64,000 nucleotides of DNA. Origin: Marinitoga sp. 1197 (GTDB lineage Bacteria; Thermotogota; Thermotogae; Petrotogales; Petrotogaceae). The position numbers and the translations under genes are program-made. Positions 1-8,091 of the stretch are shown in pieces (position 1 is the first letter of the stretch; each line of letters starts with the position of its first letter). The notes under the pieces were generated by a model. That model was not told the DNA's origin, searched no databases, and saw only the letters and a program-made list of their open reading frames with translations. The stretch covers positions 33,724-97,723 of the forward strand of contig NZ_AZAY01000015.1 of the NCBI RefSeq assembly GCF_001021165.1, written 5' to 3'.

Positions 1-1263
1 AATTACTGGAATAATACTCCAAAAAACTTCTATAGATGCTTTTCCTGATAAATATATTAATATTGTTATAGCAATATACTCAACAACGTATATTATAAAA
101 GGCATAAATGCTTTTGAAAAAATTAAATGTCCTATTTTGATAGGGTATAATTTTGGTACTGGCCATAATTTTCCTTCATATGAAATGGCATAAATAGCAA
201 CCATTGAAGCATAAATAGCAGCGATCATAACAAAAATAATACTTATCATATCAAGTGATTTGGAAGAAAACATAAATATTATTGGAATAAATAAAGGATA
301 TAATAAAAGGAAAAACGTTTGTGAATCTCTAAAAAGCAGTCTAAAATCTTTTTTTAATATTGGGAATTTTGAACTTTTAAACTTAATTTCTGCTTTTTTC
401 TTTTTTCCCTTTTTTCTTGATACAGAAAATTCAAGTGTATTTGATAAGTTATAAATTATATAAGATAATATAAGTATAGTTGAATACAGCAAAATCAAGA
501 AAGGGATACTACCTTTCATTACGTTAATTACCCATGTATGAGGCCAGAAAGTATTTAAAATTATATTTGACATTCTTTCAAGGGCATTGACTAACTGAGA
601 AGGAGGAGTATTTGCAAAGTTTGGGAGTAAGTTGCTAATTCCAACATAGAAAAAAATACTTATAAAATACATAATCATTGTCCAGCGCTTGGCGGACGTT
701 TTTGTTAAAAATTTTGAAAATAATATACCTCCTAAATTTGAAATTAATAACAATAGAATTAAAAATCCAATGCCTCCAAGTATGCTGAAAATAATACTAT
801 TTTTAGCTATTAAAGCATAAACTGCAAAAATTGGTATCATCATTCCCAGAGGGAGCCCGGCCATTATTAAACTATCAATGGCACTTGCTATATATATCGA
901 TGAACGCCTTATTGGCATAGAAAGCAATAATTGTGTCATTTCACTTTCATATAAATTTGCAACAATAGCAGGTGAATAATTTAAGAAAAACATGAATCCC
1001 ATAAGCAGAAACCACATTCCAAAAATCACATCTAAAATAGTCCAGGGCAAATTTATACCTAATTGAGAAAACGGAATGTTTAATTCTTTAAACATAAAAT
1101 ACATCATTGGGGCGAGAGAACCTCCAAATATTATAGCAGGGAGTATATAAGCCATTAAAGCTCTCCATGGGCCTCTCTTTTTATATGTGCCATCTTTTTT
1201 CTGTTTCGGTCTTAATTTATTTTGATATGAATATTTTAATATTAATATAATCTTATTTTTCAT
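1..1263 (-). CDS. ABC-2 type transporter permease (3' end outside window)
   Basis: Membrane subunit of an ABC exporter. The frame stays open from the ATG at 1263 to the window edge, giving 421 residues without a stop, so the C-terminus is missing. The start has a GGGGG ribosome binding site just upstream. The protein has a basic, Lys-rich N-terminus, then a hydrophobic segment (about residues 38-55) and further membrane segments separated by short loops, as expected of ABC-2 permeases. It follows its ATPase by about 10 bp, so the two form one transporter. The substrate cannot be read from the sequence. Confidence 0.85.
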   Translation of the reverse strand, partial: MKNKIILILKYSYQNKLRPKQKKDGTYKKRGPWRALMAYILPAIIFGGSLAPMMYFMFKELNIPFSQLGINLPWTILDVIFGMWFLLMGFMFFLNYSPAIVANLYESEMTQLLLSMPIRRSSIYIASAIDSLIMAGLPLGMMIPIFAVYALIAKNSIIFSILGGIGFLILLLLISNLGGILFSKFLTKTSAKRWTMIMYFISIFFYVGISNLLPNFANTPPSQLVNALERMSNIILNTFWPHTWVINVMKGSIPFLILLYSTILILSYIIYNLSNTLEFSVSRKKGKKKKAEIKFKSSKFPILKKDFRLLFRDSQTFFLLLYPLFIPIIFMFSSKSLDMISIIFVMIAAIYASMVAIYAISYEGKLWPVPKLYPIKIGHLIFSKAFMPFIIYVVEYIAITILIYLSGKASIEVFWSIIPVI

Positions 1264-1273
1264 TAGATCCCCC

Positions 1274-2026
1274 CTATAATTCCTTTATTATATCATCTAA
1301 TTCCCCAGCACCTGTTAATTCAAGAAATAAATCTTCAAGTGTTTGTTTTTCACCAGTTTTTGATAGGCTTTTTAATTCTTCTAATGTTCCTTCAGCTATT
1401 AAATTACCACTTGATATTATACCAATTCTATCACACATTTTTTCTGCAATCTCAAGAATATGTGTTGTCATAAATATTGTTGCACCTTCATGAGCGTATT
1501 TTTCTATTAGCATTTTTAATATTTTTGCAGATTTTGCATCGAGGCCAACTGTAGGTTCATCTAAAAATATAACTTTTGGTTTTCTCATTAATACAGAAGC
1601 CACCATTAATTTTTGTTTCATTCCATGAGAATAATCTCCAATAAAAGAATCAAGATAATCAATTTCAAAGGCATCACAAATTTCATCAAGCCTTTTTTTT
1701 GCATCATCTTTTCTGACTTCATATATATCCATAATAAATTCAATAAATTCCGACCCTTTTAAGTTTTCATACATTTTTGGTTCGTCAGGAACTACTCCAA
1801 TATTAGCTTTGATTTTAATTTCATGTGTTTTCATATTCATTCCAAGAATTTCGATATTTCCATCTGAAGGTTGTAATGTTCCGGTTAGCATCCTTATGGT
1901 AGTGGTTTTTCCTGCACCATTTGGGCCTAAAAAACCATAGATTTCTCCGGGTTTGATATCAAGGTTTATGTTATTTACCGCAGTGAAATCCCCAAATTTC
2001 TTCACCAAATTCCTTGCTTTAATCAT
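1274..2026 (-). CDS. ABC transporter ATP-binding protein
   Basis: Cytoplasmic ATPase that powers the permease encoded next. Walker A (GPNGAGKTT) lies near residues 34-42, followed by the signature region YSHGMKQ, Walker B VIFLDEPTVGLD and the H-loop TTHI. The size (250 aa) and the DRIGIISSGNLIAEGT tail fit drug, lipid or peptide exporters of the CcmA/NatA type. I chose the ATG at 2026 because GGAGG sits 8 bases upstream. A GTG at 2035 would overlap that site. It lies immediately after the LytTR regulator gene, which suggests regulation by that two-component system. Confidence 0.93.
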   Translation of the reverse strand: MIKARNLVKKFGDFTAVNNINLDIKPGEIYGFLGPNGAGKTTTIRMLTGTLQPSDGNIEILGMNMKTHEIKIKANIGVVPDEPKMYENLKGSEFIEFIMDIYEVRKDDAKKRLDEICDAFEIDYLDSFIGDYSHGMKQKLMVASVLMRKPKVIFLDEPTVGLDAKSAKILKMLIEKYAHEGATIFMTTHILEIAEKMCDRIGIISSGNLIAEGTLEELKSLSKTGEKQTLEDLFLELTGAGELDDIIKEL

Positions 2027-2041
2027 AAGTTGCACCTCCGT

Positions 2042-2764
2042 TTAAAAATTGAATTTATTTTTTATATAATTTAAATGGCTTCTGCCAATTTTCAGTTCAG
2101 TTCCATTATCAAGTTCTAAAATATAATCCCGAACAAAAAATTTTTTAAATTTTTTTATATGTTCAATTGAGACAATATAACTTTTGTGTATTCTAATAAA
2201 TTTTTCCGGGTCTAATTTCATTTCTAAATTTTTTAAAGTATCATCATAGTAATATTCCTGATTTTTTGTACATAAAAAAACATATTTATCCTCTGCCTTG
2301 AAGTAATATACATCAGTTTCTGGGATTATTAATATAATGTCTCTGTCTTTTACCGAAAATTTATTTATGTATTGTATATTAATATTATCTAATATTTTTT
2401 TAGTTAATAACTTTTTTCTTTCCGTTATTCTATCTATAGCTATTTTTAATCGTTTTAAATCAAAGGGTTTTAGTAAATAATCTATAGCATTTTCTTCAAA
2501 AGCTTTTATAGCATATTCTTGATATGCCGTTATAAAAATCACAAGTGGTTCATAAGATAAATTTTTTAAAATTTCAAAACCACTTTTTTCTGGTAGATTA
2601 ATATCAAGAAATAATAGATCAGGTCTTTTTTCTTCTATTAAATCAATGGCTTCGTCACCATTTTTACTTTCACCTATTATTTCAATACTTTCAAAATTTT
2701 CCAGCATTTTTTTTAATCTATTTAAAGATCTCTCTTCATCCTCGATTATAATACATTTAATCAT
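2042..2764 (-). CDS. LytTR-family response regulator
   Basis: DNA-binding response regulator. A receiver domain covers residues 1-120, with the acidic pocket at Glu8-Asp9-Glu10, the likely phosphoacceptor Asp54 (FLDINLP) and the conserved Lys in YLLKPFD. A LytTR DNA-binding domain follows at about residues 140-240, with the typical FIRIHKSYIV and IGRSHL segments. Its start overlaps the stop of the histidine kinase gene by one base (TAATG), so the two are translationally coupled. LytTR regulators usually bind pairs of short direct repeats. The nearest candidate target is its own operon. Confidence 0.93.
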   Translation of the reverse strand: MIKCIIIEDEERSLNRLKKMLENFESIEIIGESKNGDEAIDLIEEKRPDLLFLDINLPEKSGFEILKNLSYEPLVIFITAYQEYAIKAFEENAIDYLLKPFDLKRLKIAIDRITERKKLLTKKILDNINIQYINKFSVKDRDIILIIPETDVYYFKAEDKYVFLCTKNQEYYYDDTLKNLEMKLDPEKFIRIHKSYIVSIEHIKKFKKFFVRDYILELDNGTELKIGRSHLNYIKNKFNF

Positions 2765-3780
2765 TATATTTCCCCCATATTTTGTATTGATATAATAACT
2801 TTTATACCTGATGGATTATTTTGATATATATTAAAATTAGCATTATTTTTATATATAAGATTTAGTCTATTGATAACACTTGAAATGCCAAAGCCATATC
2901 TTATATTTTCAACTTTTCCTATACCATTATCAGATATTTCTATTATAAATAAAGTATTTTTTAGATGTATATTTATATTTATAAAACCTCCATTTTTTTT
3001 TGGAGCAATGCCATGGATTATGGCATTTTCCACCAAAGGTTCTATAATTAGTGTAGGAATTTTATAATTTAAAGTTTTTTTATCAATATTTATATAATAT
3101 TTTAATCTATCTCCAAGTCTCACTTTTTCAATTTCAAGATATTTTGTTACTATATTTAATTCATCTTCAACAGTACAAAAATCTTTGTCTGAAGAGTATA
3201 ATATTTTTCTATATATGTCTGAAAGATTTATAATAATTTGTTCAACTTTTTCAGGAGATTCATATGCCATATCTATTATAGCATTCAATGTATTAAAAAG
3301 AAAATGCGGGTTTAACTTAGCCCTAAGCGCTATTAATTCTGATTTTAACTTTTCGCTTTTTAATTTTTCGTTTTCAATGATTTTAATTCTGAGTTTTCTA
3401 TATATTAAAATTATTGATACAATTAAAAAAATAAGTATAATATTAACAATTAAAAATAAGTATTTATATGAAGGGGAAAGATTAAATGATAATAAATTTG
3501 ACATAATATATTCTGAAATAACTATACCAGAAAAAAAACTAAAAATCAAAATTAAAAATTGTAAAATTTTTCTTAAAAATTGTATTTCGATTTTTATAAA
3601 CGAATACAACAATTTTTCCAGTAAAAAATATATTATTCCAATTGAATTAGAAAAAATTTCGGCAATTATTAATCCATGCCAGAAATTAAAATAAGGAGAA
3701 AAAATATATATGAGAATTAATATAAATATAGAACTTATCTGATTTTCTATTAAAATAATGTGCAATTTTTTATTTTTCAT
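2764..3780 (-). CDS. LytS/YehU-type sensor histidine kinase
   Basis: Membrane sensor kinase partnered with the LytTR regulator downstream. About four hydrophobic segments occupy residues 5-125, followed by a short coiled linker. The His_kinase core has NPHFLFNTLNAI with phosphoacceptor His159, and the N-box EPLVENAIIHG near residues 248-258. A GFGISSVINRL glycine-rich end closes the ATP site. The sensor part is only membrane helices with no recognisable ligand domain, so it may sense membrane state or the ABC transporter. The start overlaps the upstream gene by 11 bases and its ribosome binding site is weak, which suggests coupling. Confidence 0.92.
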   Translation of the reverse strand: MKNKKLHIILIENQISSIFILILIYIFSPYFNFWHGLIIAEIFSNSIGIIYFLLEKLLYSFIKIEIQFLRKILQFLILIFSFFSGIVISEYIMSNLLSFNLSPSYKYLFLIVNIILIFLIVSIILIYRKLRIKIIENEKLKSEKLKSELIALRAKLNPHFLFNTLNAIIDMAYESPEKVEQIIINLSDIYRKILYSSDKDFCTVEDELNIVTKYLEIEKVRLGDRLKYYINIDKKTLNYKIPTLIIEPLVENAIIHGIAPKKNGGFININIHLKNTLFIIEISDNGIGKVENIRYGFGISSVINRLNLIYKNNANFNIYQNNPSGIKVIISIQNMGEI

Positions 3781-4309
3781 AATATATCAACCTATAATAG
3801 TTTGGATATTCTTTTAATTTTTTTAATAAAGATTTTGCTTTTTCTTTATTATCTAATTCATATATCCGGTATAATTTATACAATACTTCACCAAAGTCAA
3901 ATTTATTTTTGAAATCATCATTCACTCTAATATAAATATATTCAAAATCATTAATAAAAATTTTTCTCGCAAAGTCATATGATAAAATTTCAAATGCGGT
4001 TTTTCCTCTTATATATCGATATATGAGGTTGTCAAAATTCTCTTTGACAACCTCTTTCATTTCCAGCATTCCACTATAAAGATAATAATATTTTAAAGGT
4101 AAAAACCATTCATGTTTTGCTTTTTTAACCAATACACTCCCATGGATTATTTTATTTAATCCATTTTTACTCGATTCTGTAATATTTAATATCTTATTTA
4201 ATTCAGCCTTATTTAATTTATCAAAATTATTCAGATAGTAATTTAATATATTTTCTGAAAATACGTATGAAGAAAGTAAAAGTAATATAATTATAATCCG
4301 TTTTTTCAT
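3770..4309 (-). CDS. secreted helical protein of unknown function
   Basis: I do not recognise this 179-residue protein. Residues 1-18 form a clean signal peptide (MKKRIIIILLLLSSYVFS), so it is exported, probably to the periplasm. The rest is lysine- and tyrosine-rich and predicted helical, and could contain short TPR-like helix pairs, including a C-terminal YELDNKEKAKSLLKKLKEYPNYY. Its start overlaps the stop of the upstream barrel gene (TAATG), and a GGGGG site precedes it. Its position before the sensor kinase suggests an accessory part of that signalling system, but this is inference. Confidence 0.7.
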   Translation of the reverse strand: MKKRIIIILLLLSSYVFSENILNYYLNNFDKLNKAELNKILNITESSKNGLNKIIHGSVLVKKAKHEWFLPLKYYYLYSGMLEMKEVVKENFDNLIYRYIRGKTAFEILSYDFARKIFINDFEYIYIRVNDDFKNKFDFGEVLYKLYRIYELDNKEKAKSLLKKLKEYPNYYRLIYYEK

Positions 4310-4950
4310 TAGAACCCCCAGATAATTCCCGCTCCAAATGAATAATAATAGTTATAATTAGGCACATTATCCGTTATTTGATATTCTCCTTCAATTTTCC
4401 AGTTTTCGGGTGAATAATTATATGTGAATTTACCTTCTATTACAACACTTAAGAATTCCATTAGATTTAAATAAATTTTAGCTCTTGGGGAAATAGAAAC
4501 TTCTTCTCTTTTTAATTGTACCACATATGGAACAGAATCAATATTATTTACAATATCATCAATAGATTTTCCATTTCTTGATTCATCAACTTTTTTACTT
4601 ACAATAGTTTCTCCGCCACCCAGGCCAATTCCAACATCAATATTTATTATGTTTAAATTAATTTGTTTTCCGAAAGTGAAATATCCTTGAGAAACATATA
4701 ATTTATAATTTCCGTTTGTAGTTTCACCACTATAACCTTCTCCACCAAAGTAAGAACCGCCTGGTATTATACCAAAACCGCCACCACCTTGTAAAATTAA
4801 TTCATCGAAAGATAAATAATCTTTTAAAGGGTTAATCTGTTTTACCTGATCTTTAGGAATGTAATTAAGTATATATCCACCGCCACCAAAATTAATTGAA
4901 AATATTGAAACAGAAAATACCAGAGTAAAAATTAAAATCATTTTTTTCAT
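4309..4950 (-). CDS. small glycine-rich outer-membrane-like protein
   Basis: A 213-residue protein with a signal peptide (residues 1-18, ending near FSINF), followed by Gly-rich segments (FGGGGYILNY, LQGGGGFGIIPGG, VGIGLGGGE). Amphipathic alternating strands end in a C-terminal aromatic residue (GAGIIWGF). Together these suggest a small beta-barrel in the outer sheath. The ATG at 4950 is chosen because GAGGAGG lies 8 bases upstream. A GTG at 4959 overlaps that site. No specific family is recognised. It is the second gene of the envelope operon running towards the ABC exporter. Confidence 0.7.
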   Translation of the reverse strand: MKKMILIFTLVFSVSIFSINFGGGGYILNYIPKDQVKQINPLKDYLSFDELILQGGGGFGIIPGGSYFGGEGYSGETTNGNYKLYVSQGYFTFGKQINLNIINIDVGIGLGGGETIVSKKVDESRNGKSIDDIVNNIDSVPYVVQLKREEVSISPRAKIYLNLMEFLSVVIEGKFTYNYSPENWKIEGEYQITDNVPNYNYYYSFGAGIIWGF

Positions 4951-4963
4951 AATATACACCTCC

Positions 4964-5665
4964 TCAATATTTTATAATTTGAATATTTTTATTTGAATTT
5001 ATCTTACCAGTATTATTTTTATTCATTTTTACTGTTATATTTTCTGAAATAGAATTTATTTTAATATTTCTGGAATCATTCCATGTATCCAGAAAAAAGA
5101 TATTGCCACTTATAGATATGCTATCAAGATTTATATTTTTTAGCATTTTAACCTTTATGTCTATAATCAGTGAAACGCTATCAACATTTAAATTTTTTGC
5201 AAAAATATTTCCATTGATTCTTATACTTGTTCCATCAATATTTAGAGTATTTCCAATAAAGGTGAATGTATTTTTTAGTATAATATTAGTTCCAGATATT
5301 TCTGCAATATTACTATTTACATTGCCACTTACTGTTATATTTAATCCGTTTATTTCAATATTTTCATATGTATATTTAGTTCCAATAATTATTTCGAGAT
5401 ATCTGTTTCTATTTCCGCTATTTAAAATTAATTCTTTATCTCTCTTTTTAATTAATATTTTAGATGGATAATATATTTGCGTGGCTTCAGGATCGAATTT
5501 TATATTTACATTTAAACCAGTAATTTTTATTTCTTTAATATCTTTTAAATCCATGGTTTTATCTGGTATTACCGAATAATCGTTAATACTATATTCTGTA
5601 ATTTGAAGTGCCATTAAAATAAAAACGATACCAACTAAAGGTAAAAGATACCAGTATTCTCTCAT
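4964..5665 (-). CDS. membrane-anchored beta-helix protein, DUF4097/DUF2807-like
   Basis: First gene of the minus-strand envelope operon, with a very strong site (GGAGGTGATAAC) before its ATG. One N-terminal membrane helix (about residues 7-21) is followed by roughly 200 residues of short, Asn/Ile-rich repeats with a regular pattern (INGLNITVSGNVNSN, ISGTNIILKN, IDGTSIRINGN). This is the look of a right-handed beta-helix or putative adhesin as in DUF4097/DUF2807 proteins. Such proteins are often next to two-component systems and ABC exporters in envelope stress loci. The function is unproven. Confidence 0.65.
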   Translation of the reverse strand: MREYWYLLPLVGIVFILMALQITEYSINDYSVIPDKTMDLKDIKEIKITGLNVNIKFDPEATQIYYPSKILIKKRDKELILNSGNRNRYLEIIIGTKYTYENIEINGLNITVSGNVNSNIAEISGTNIILKNTFTFIGNTLNIDGTSIRINGNIFAKNLNVDSVSLIIDIKVKMLKNINLDSISISGNIFFLDTWNDSRNIKINSISENITVKMNKNNTGKINSNKNIQIIKY

Positions 5666-5696
5666 GTTATCACCTCCATTTTCATTATATATTAGA

Positions 5697-5889
5697 ATGT
5701 CTAAAAAGTCTCAAATGAAATGAAGGCTCGAAGATTGCCCTTAAAATTATGAATGAAGGCCGTCAAAAAAACAGGATGTTTTTTTGAGTGAAGCTTTTTC
5801 ATGGATGAAAAATCTGAGCGACGGCTGAGAATGAATAATTTTAAGGATAAGCAATCAAGCTGCCTGAATGAATTTGACTTTTTAGACAT
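5697..5889. repeat. MITE-like imperfect palindrome with 14-bp terminal inverted repeats
   Basis: Perfect inverted ends ATGTCTAAAAAGTC lie at 5697-5710 and 5876-5889. Inside, the two halves remain imperfectly complementary: TTAAAATTAT pairs with ATAATTTTAA, and GCCGTC with GACGGC. The centre holds two perfect hairpins, 5763-5787 (stem TCAAAAAAACA) and one with stem TTTTTCAT around 5795-5815. The unit is non-coding in character. An open frame covers it on the minus strand only because the palindrome lacks stops. It fills most of the 387-bp gap between two minus-strand genes. Confidence 0.7.
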
Positions 5890-5971
5890 CGTAATTATAT
5901 ATGAAAAATGTTTTGATATAAAATTTTTTTTGATATATTGTCAATTTATATGTATAATATGCCTGTAAAAT

Positions 5972-5999
5972 AAAATGAACTGAGAAATCAGTTCATTTT
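5972..5999. terminator. hairpin, 12-bp stem with GAAA loop
   Basis: AAAATGAACTGA pairs perfectly with TCAGTTCATTTT. The U-rich ends on both strands make it a plausible bidirectional terminator. It is a sibling of the hairpin at 6032-6059. Confidence 0.6.
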
Positions 6000-6031
6000 A
6001 ATAAAAAAAAGAAAAAGATAAAATATTATAA

Positions 6032-6059
6032 AAAATGAGCTGATACTTCAGCTCATTTT
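6032..6059 (-). terminator. terminator of the PHP-domain gene
   Basis: AAAATGAGCTGA pairs with TCAGCTCATTTT around a 4-base loop. On the minus strand it is followed by a run of U. The stop codon of the upstream gene lies in the stem. Confidence 0.75.
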
Positions 6060-7783
6060 AGTTTTAGCAGTTTTTTTATAAATAATTCATTTTTAGTATT
6101 TTCAAAAGGATTACCTGTAAATATTACATAGTTTTTATTAAGAATAAATCCTCTCTCTTTTCCTTTATATAAAATTATTTTCCCATCATTGAAATATAAA
6201 TTATTGATTTTTTGATTTTTAAAACTTTTATCTGTAACTTCAAATTTCGAAGGTATTAATTTTAATACCGTGTTATTTATTTCATCTAATACTATACCAA
6301 CTTTTTTACTTCTTGCAAAATCCTGGATTTTATTAAACAAAGTTTCATCTTTTAATAAGCTTGAACTTATTATAACAACTTCTGAATTTTCAATAGAACT
6401 TGTTAAATAATATTTGTCTTTTAAAAATCCAATCTCTACACCAGATGAATAAATTTTTATTCTATTTTTTAGTTCTATAACATTTTCATACCATAATATA
6501 TTATTAATATATAACATCAAATTAACGTTATTTGTGTTTGGAGTGTTTAAAATAGAATTTATTAATGTTTTTGAATAACCGTTTATTACTAATGTATTTT
6601 CAAAGTTTAGTTTATCATTAATAAAAATTTTTATATGGGCTTCTTTTGATTCTTTTGATATATTGTAAACATAAAATTTAAAAGGATTTTTTGCGTTTTT
6701 ATAAAGTATATTTTTAGGTGTAGAGAAAATTCTAATACTATCTTGTGGTTCATACCATATTGCACTTGAAACTATTTTATCACCATCATCTTGAATAAAT
6801 TTAGCAAATGCATAGAAATATGGAGAATCAACATTAATTTTAATTTCTTTTTTGAAATTTGAAGGTAAATTATTGTAAATATATGTGTGATTTGGCGTAT
6901 ATATTTCAAGAGTTTTAACATTTTCTTTATCAGGATCTGTATAATATATATTTAGCGAAACTTCCTGTGGCTTTTTTGTATAATAAAAAACATCGCCCAT
7001 TTTTGCCTTGCTAGTTTCAAGCCATATTTGTACATTTTTATCCTCTGTTCCATAACTTTTTCTTTTAAAAAAAGCATTTAATATATCTTTTTTATTTCTT
7101 GATTTTGTCCAGATTGCTGTTCTTGAATCATTTGCATCTCCCCAATTAGCGCTATGATTATCCTGACCTACAGTAGCTCCAACATGCCACCCCATTTTTA
7201 AAGCAGCGATGTAATTAGAAAACATTTCGTCATTTATTGTATCGTTTTTTGTCCAACTACCATTTCCAACTTCAATCATGTTAATATATAAATCTGCTTC
7301 TGGATAATATTCAAAATTTTTGAATGTTCCAAACATAGAAATTGGATGATTGAATTGAGCCAGAGCTTTTTCGTTAATCAACCATTTATAAAAATCTTCA
7401 GTAGTGGTGTTTATATTTCTACTTGTCCAATTTTTAGATTCAAAAACATTAATATGACCGCTACCAGAAGTCCATTCAAAACCGGCCAATGCTGTAAATT
7501 TATTTGTTGTTTCTTTATTTGCCATTTCTTTCATAACTTCAAATTTATCTCTACCTTTATATTTTGCTTCGAAGTAATATGCGTGATCAGTAACAGCAAG
7601 AAAATCAATGTTTGCAATATCTCTTGCATATTCGTAAGCATCGCTTGGTACGTTGCCCGGTTCTCCGTCTGAAAAAGACGTATGAGAATGAGGATTTCCA
7701 AATAATACAATCAAATTATTTGGAAAAGTAAATGTTATAATAGAAATCAAAATAAATATCCAGACAAAAAAAGTTTTTTTCAT
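6053..7783 (-). CDS. secreted PHP-domain metallohydrolase (CehA/McbA type)
   Basis: An exported 576-residue protein. A signal peptide (about residues 1-22) is followed by a PHP domain with metal-binding motifs: His32 and His34 in PHSHTSFSDGE, VTDH, the HP of FNHP, and DNH in GQDNHSAN. Its closest known group, CehA/McbA, contains carboxylesterase-like and phosphoesterase-like hydrolases. The C-terminal 300 residues look like beta-sandwich modules without recognisable catalytic residues. The start at 7783 is preferred because AGGGGAAG precedes it. An upstream ATG at 7804 has no site. The substrate is unknown. It appears to be transcribed alone. Confidence 0.82.
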   Translation of the reverse strand: MKKTFFVWIFILISIITFTFPNNLIVLFGNPHSHTSFSDGEPGNVPSDAYEYARDIANIDFLAVTDHAYYFEAKYKGRDKFEVMKEMANKETTNKFTALAGFEWTSGSGHINVFESKNWTSRNINTTTEDFYKWLINEKALAQFNHPISMFGTFKNFEYYPEADLYINMIEVGNGSWTKNDTINDEMFSNYIAALKMGWHVGATVGQDNHSANWGDANDSRTAIWTKSRNKKDILNAFFKRKSYGTEDKNVQIWLETSKAKMGDVFYYTKKPQEVSLNIYYTDPDKENVKTLEIYTPNHTYIYNNLPSNFKKEIKINVDSPYFYAFAKFIQDDGDKIVSSAIWYEPQDSIRIFSTPKNILYKNAKNPFKFYVYNISKESKEAHIKIFINDKLNFENTLVINGYSKTLINSILNTPNTNNVNLMLYINNILWYENVIELKNRIKIYSSGVEIGFLKDKYYLTSSIENSEVVIISSSLLKDETLFNKIQDFARSKKVGIVLDEINNTVLKLIPSKFEVTDKSFKNQKINNLYFNDGKIILYKGKERGFILNKNYVIFTGNPFENTKNELFIKKLLKLK

Positions 7784-7942
7784 AAAACTTCCCCTTTTCT
7801 TCATTATAACATAGCATTATATCATATTTTTGCTCTTTCTAAAATAGTAGAAAAGTTTTATTGAAATATTTATTATAAATCTGTTTTAATTAAAATAATT
7901 TAAACAGCTTAAATTTAACAATGAAAAAAATTTCATAAACGA

Positions 7943-7959
7943 GCATACTCACGCATACT
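7943..7959. promoter_or_regulatory. direct repeat GCATACT x2, possible operator of the arginine genes
   Basis: Two GCATACT copies start 10 bases apart, one helical turn, about 135 bases before the arginine deiminase start, in the 308-bp gap between divergent genes. A TATAAT at 8047-8052 lies between them and the gene. Binding by a regulator is inference only. Confidence 0.3.
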
Positions 7960-8091
7960 GATAATAAAATTATATAACCGTGAAAATTTTATCATACTTA
8001 TAAAAATTTAAGGAATTTGGAACTTTTATTTTTTTAATACATAAAGTATAATAATATTTGGATTTAAATTTCAAATGTAGGGGGTAGAATT

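Noticed and set aside
3185..3694. 169-residue open frame on the plus strand inside the sensor kinase gene
   Set aside because: It is antisense to a well-supported kinase gene, has no ribosome binding site, and shows no recognisable domain.
5701..5889. 62-residue open frame on the minus strand as a gene
   Set aside because: It coincides exactly with the palindromic element and has no ribosome binding site. The frame is open only because the inverted repeat lacks stops.
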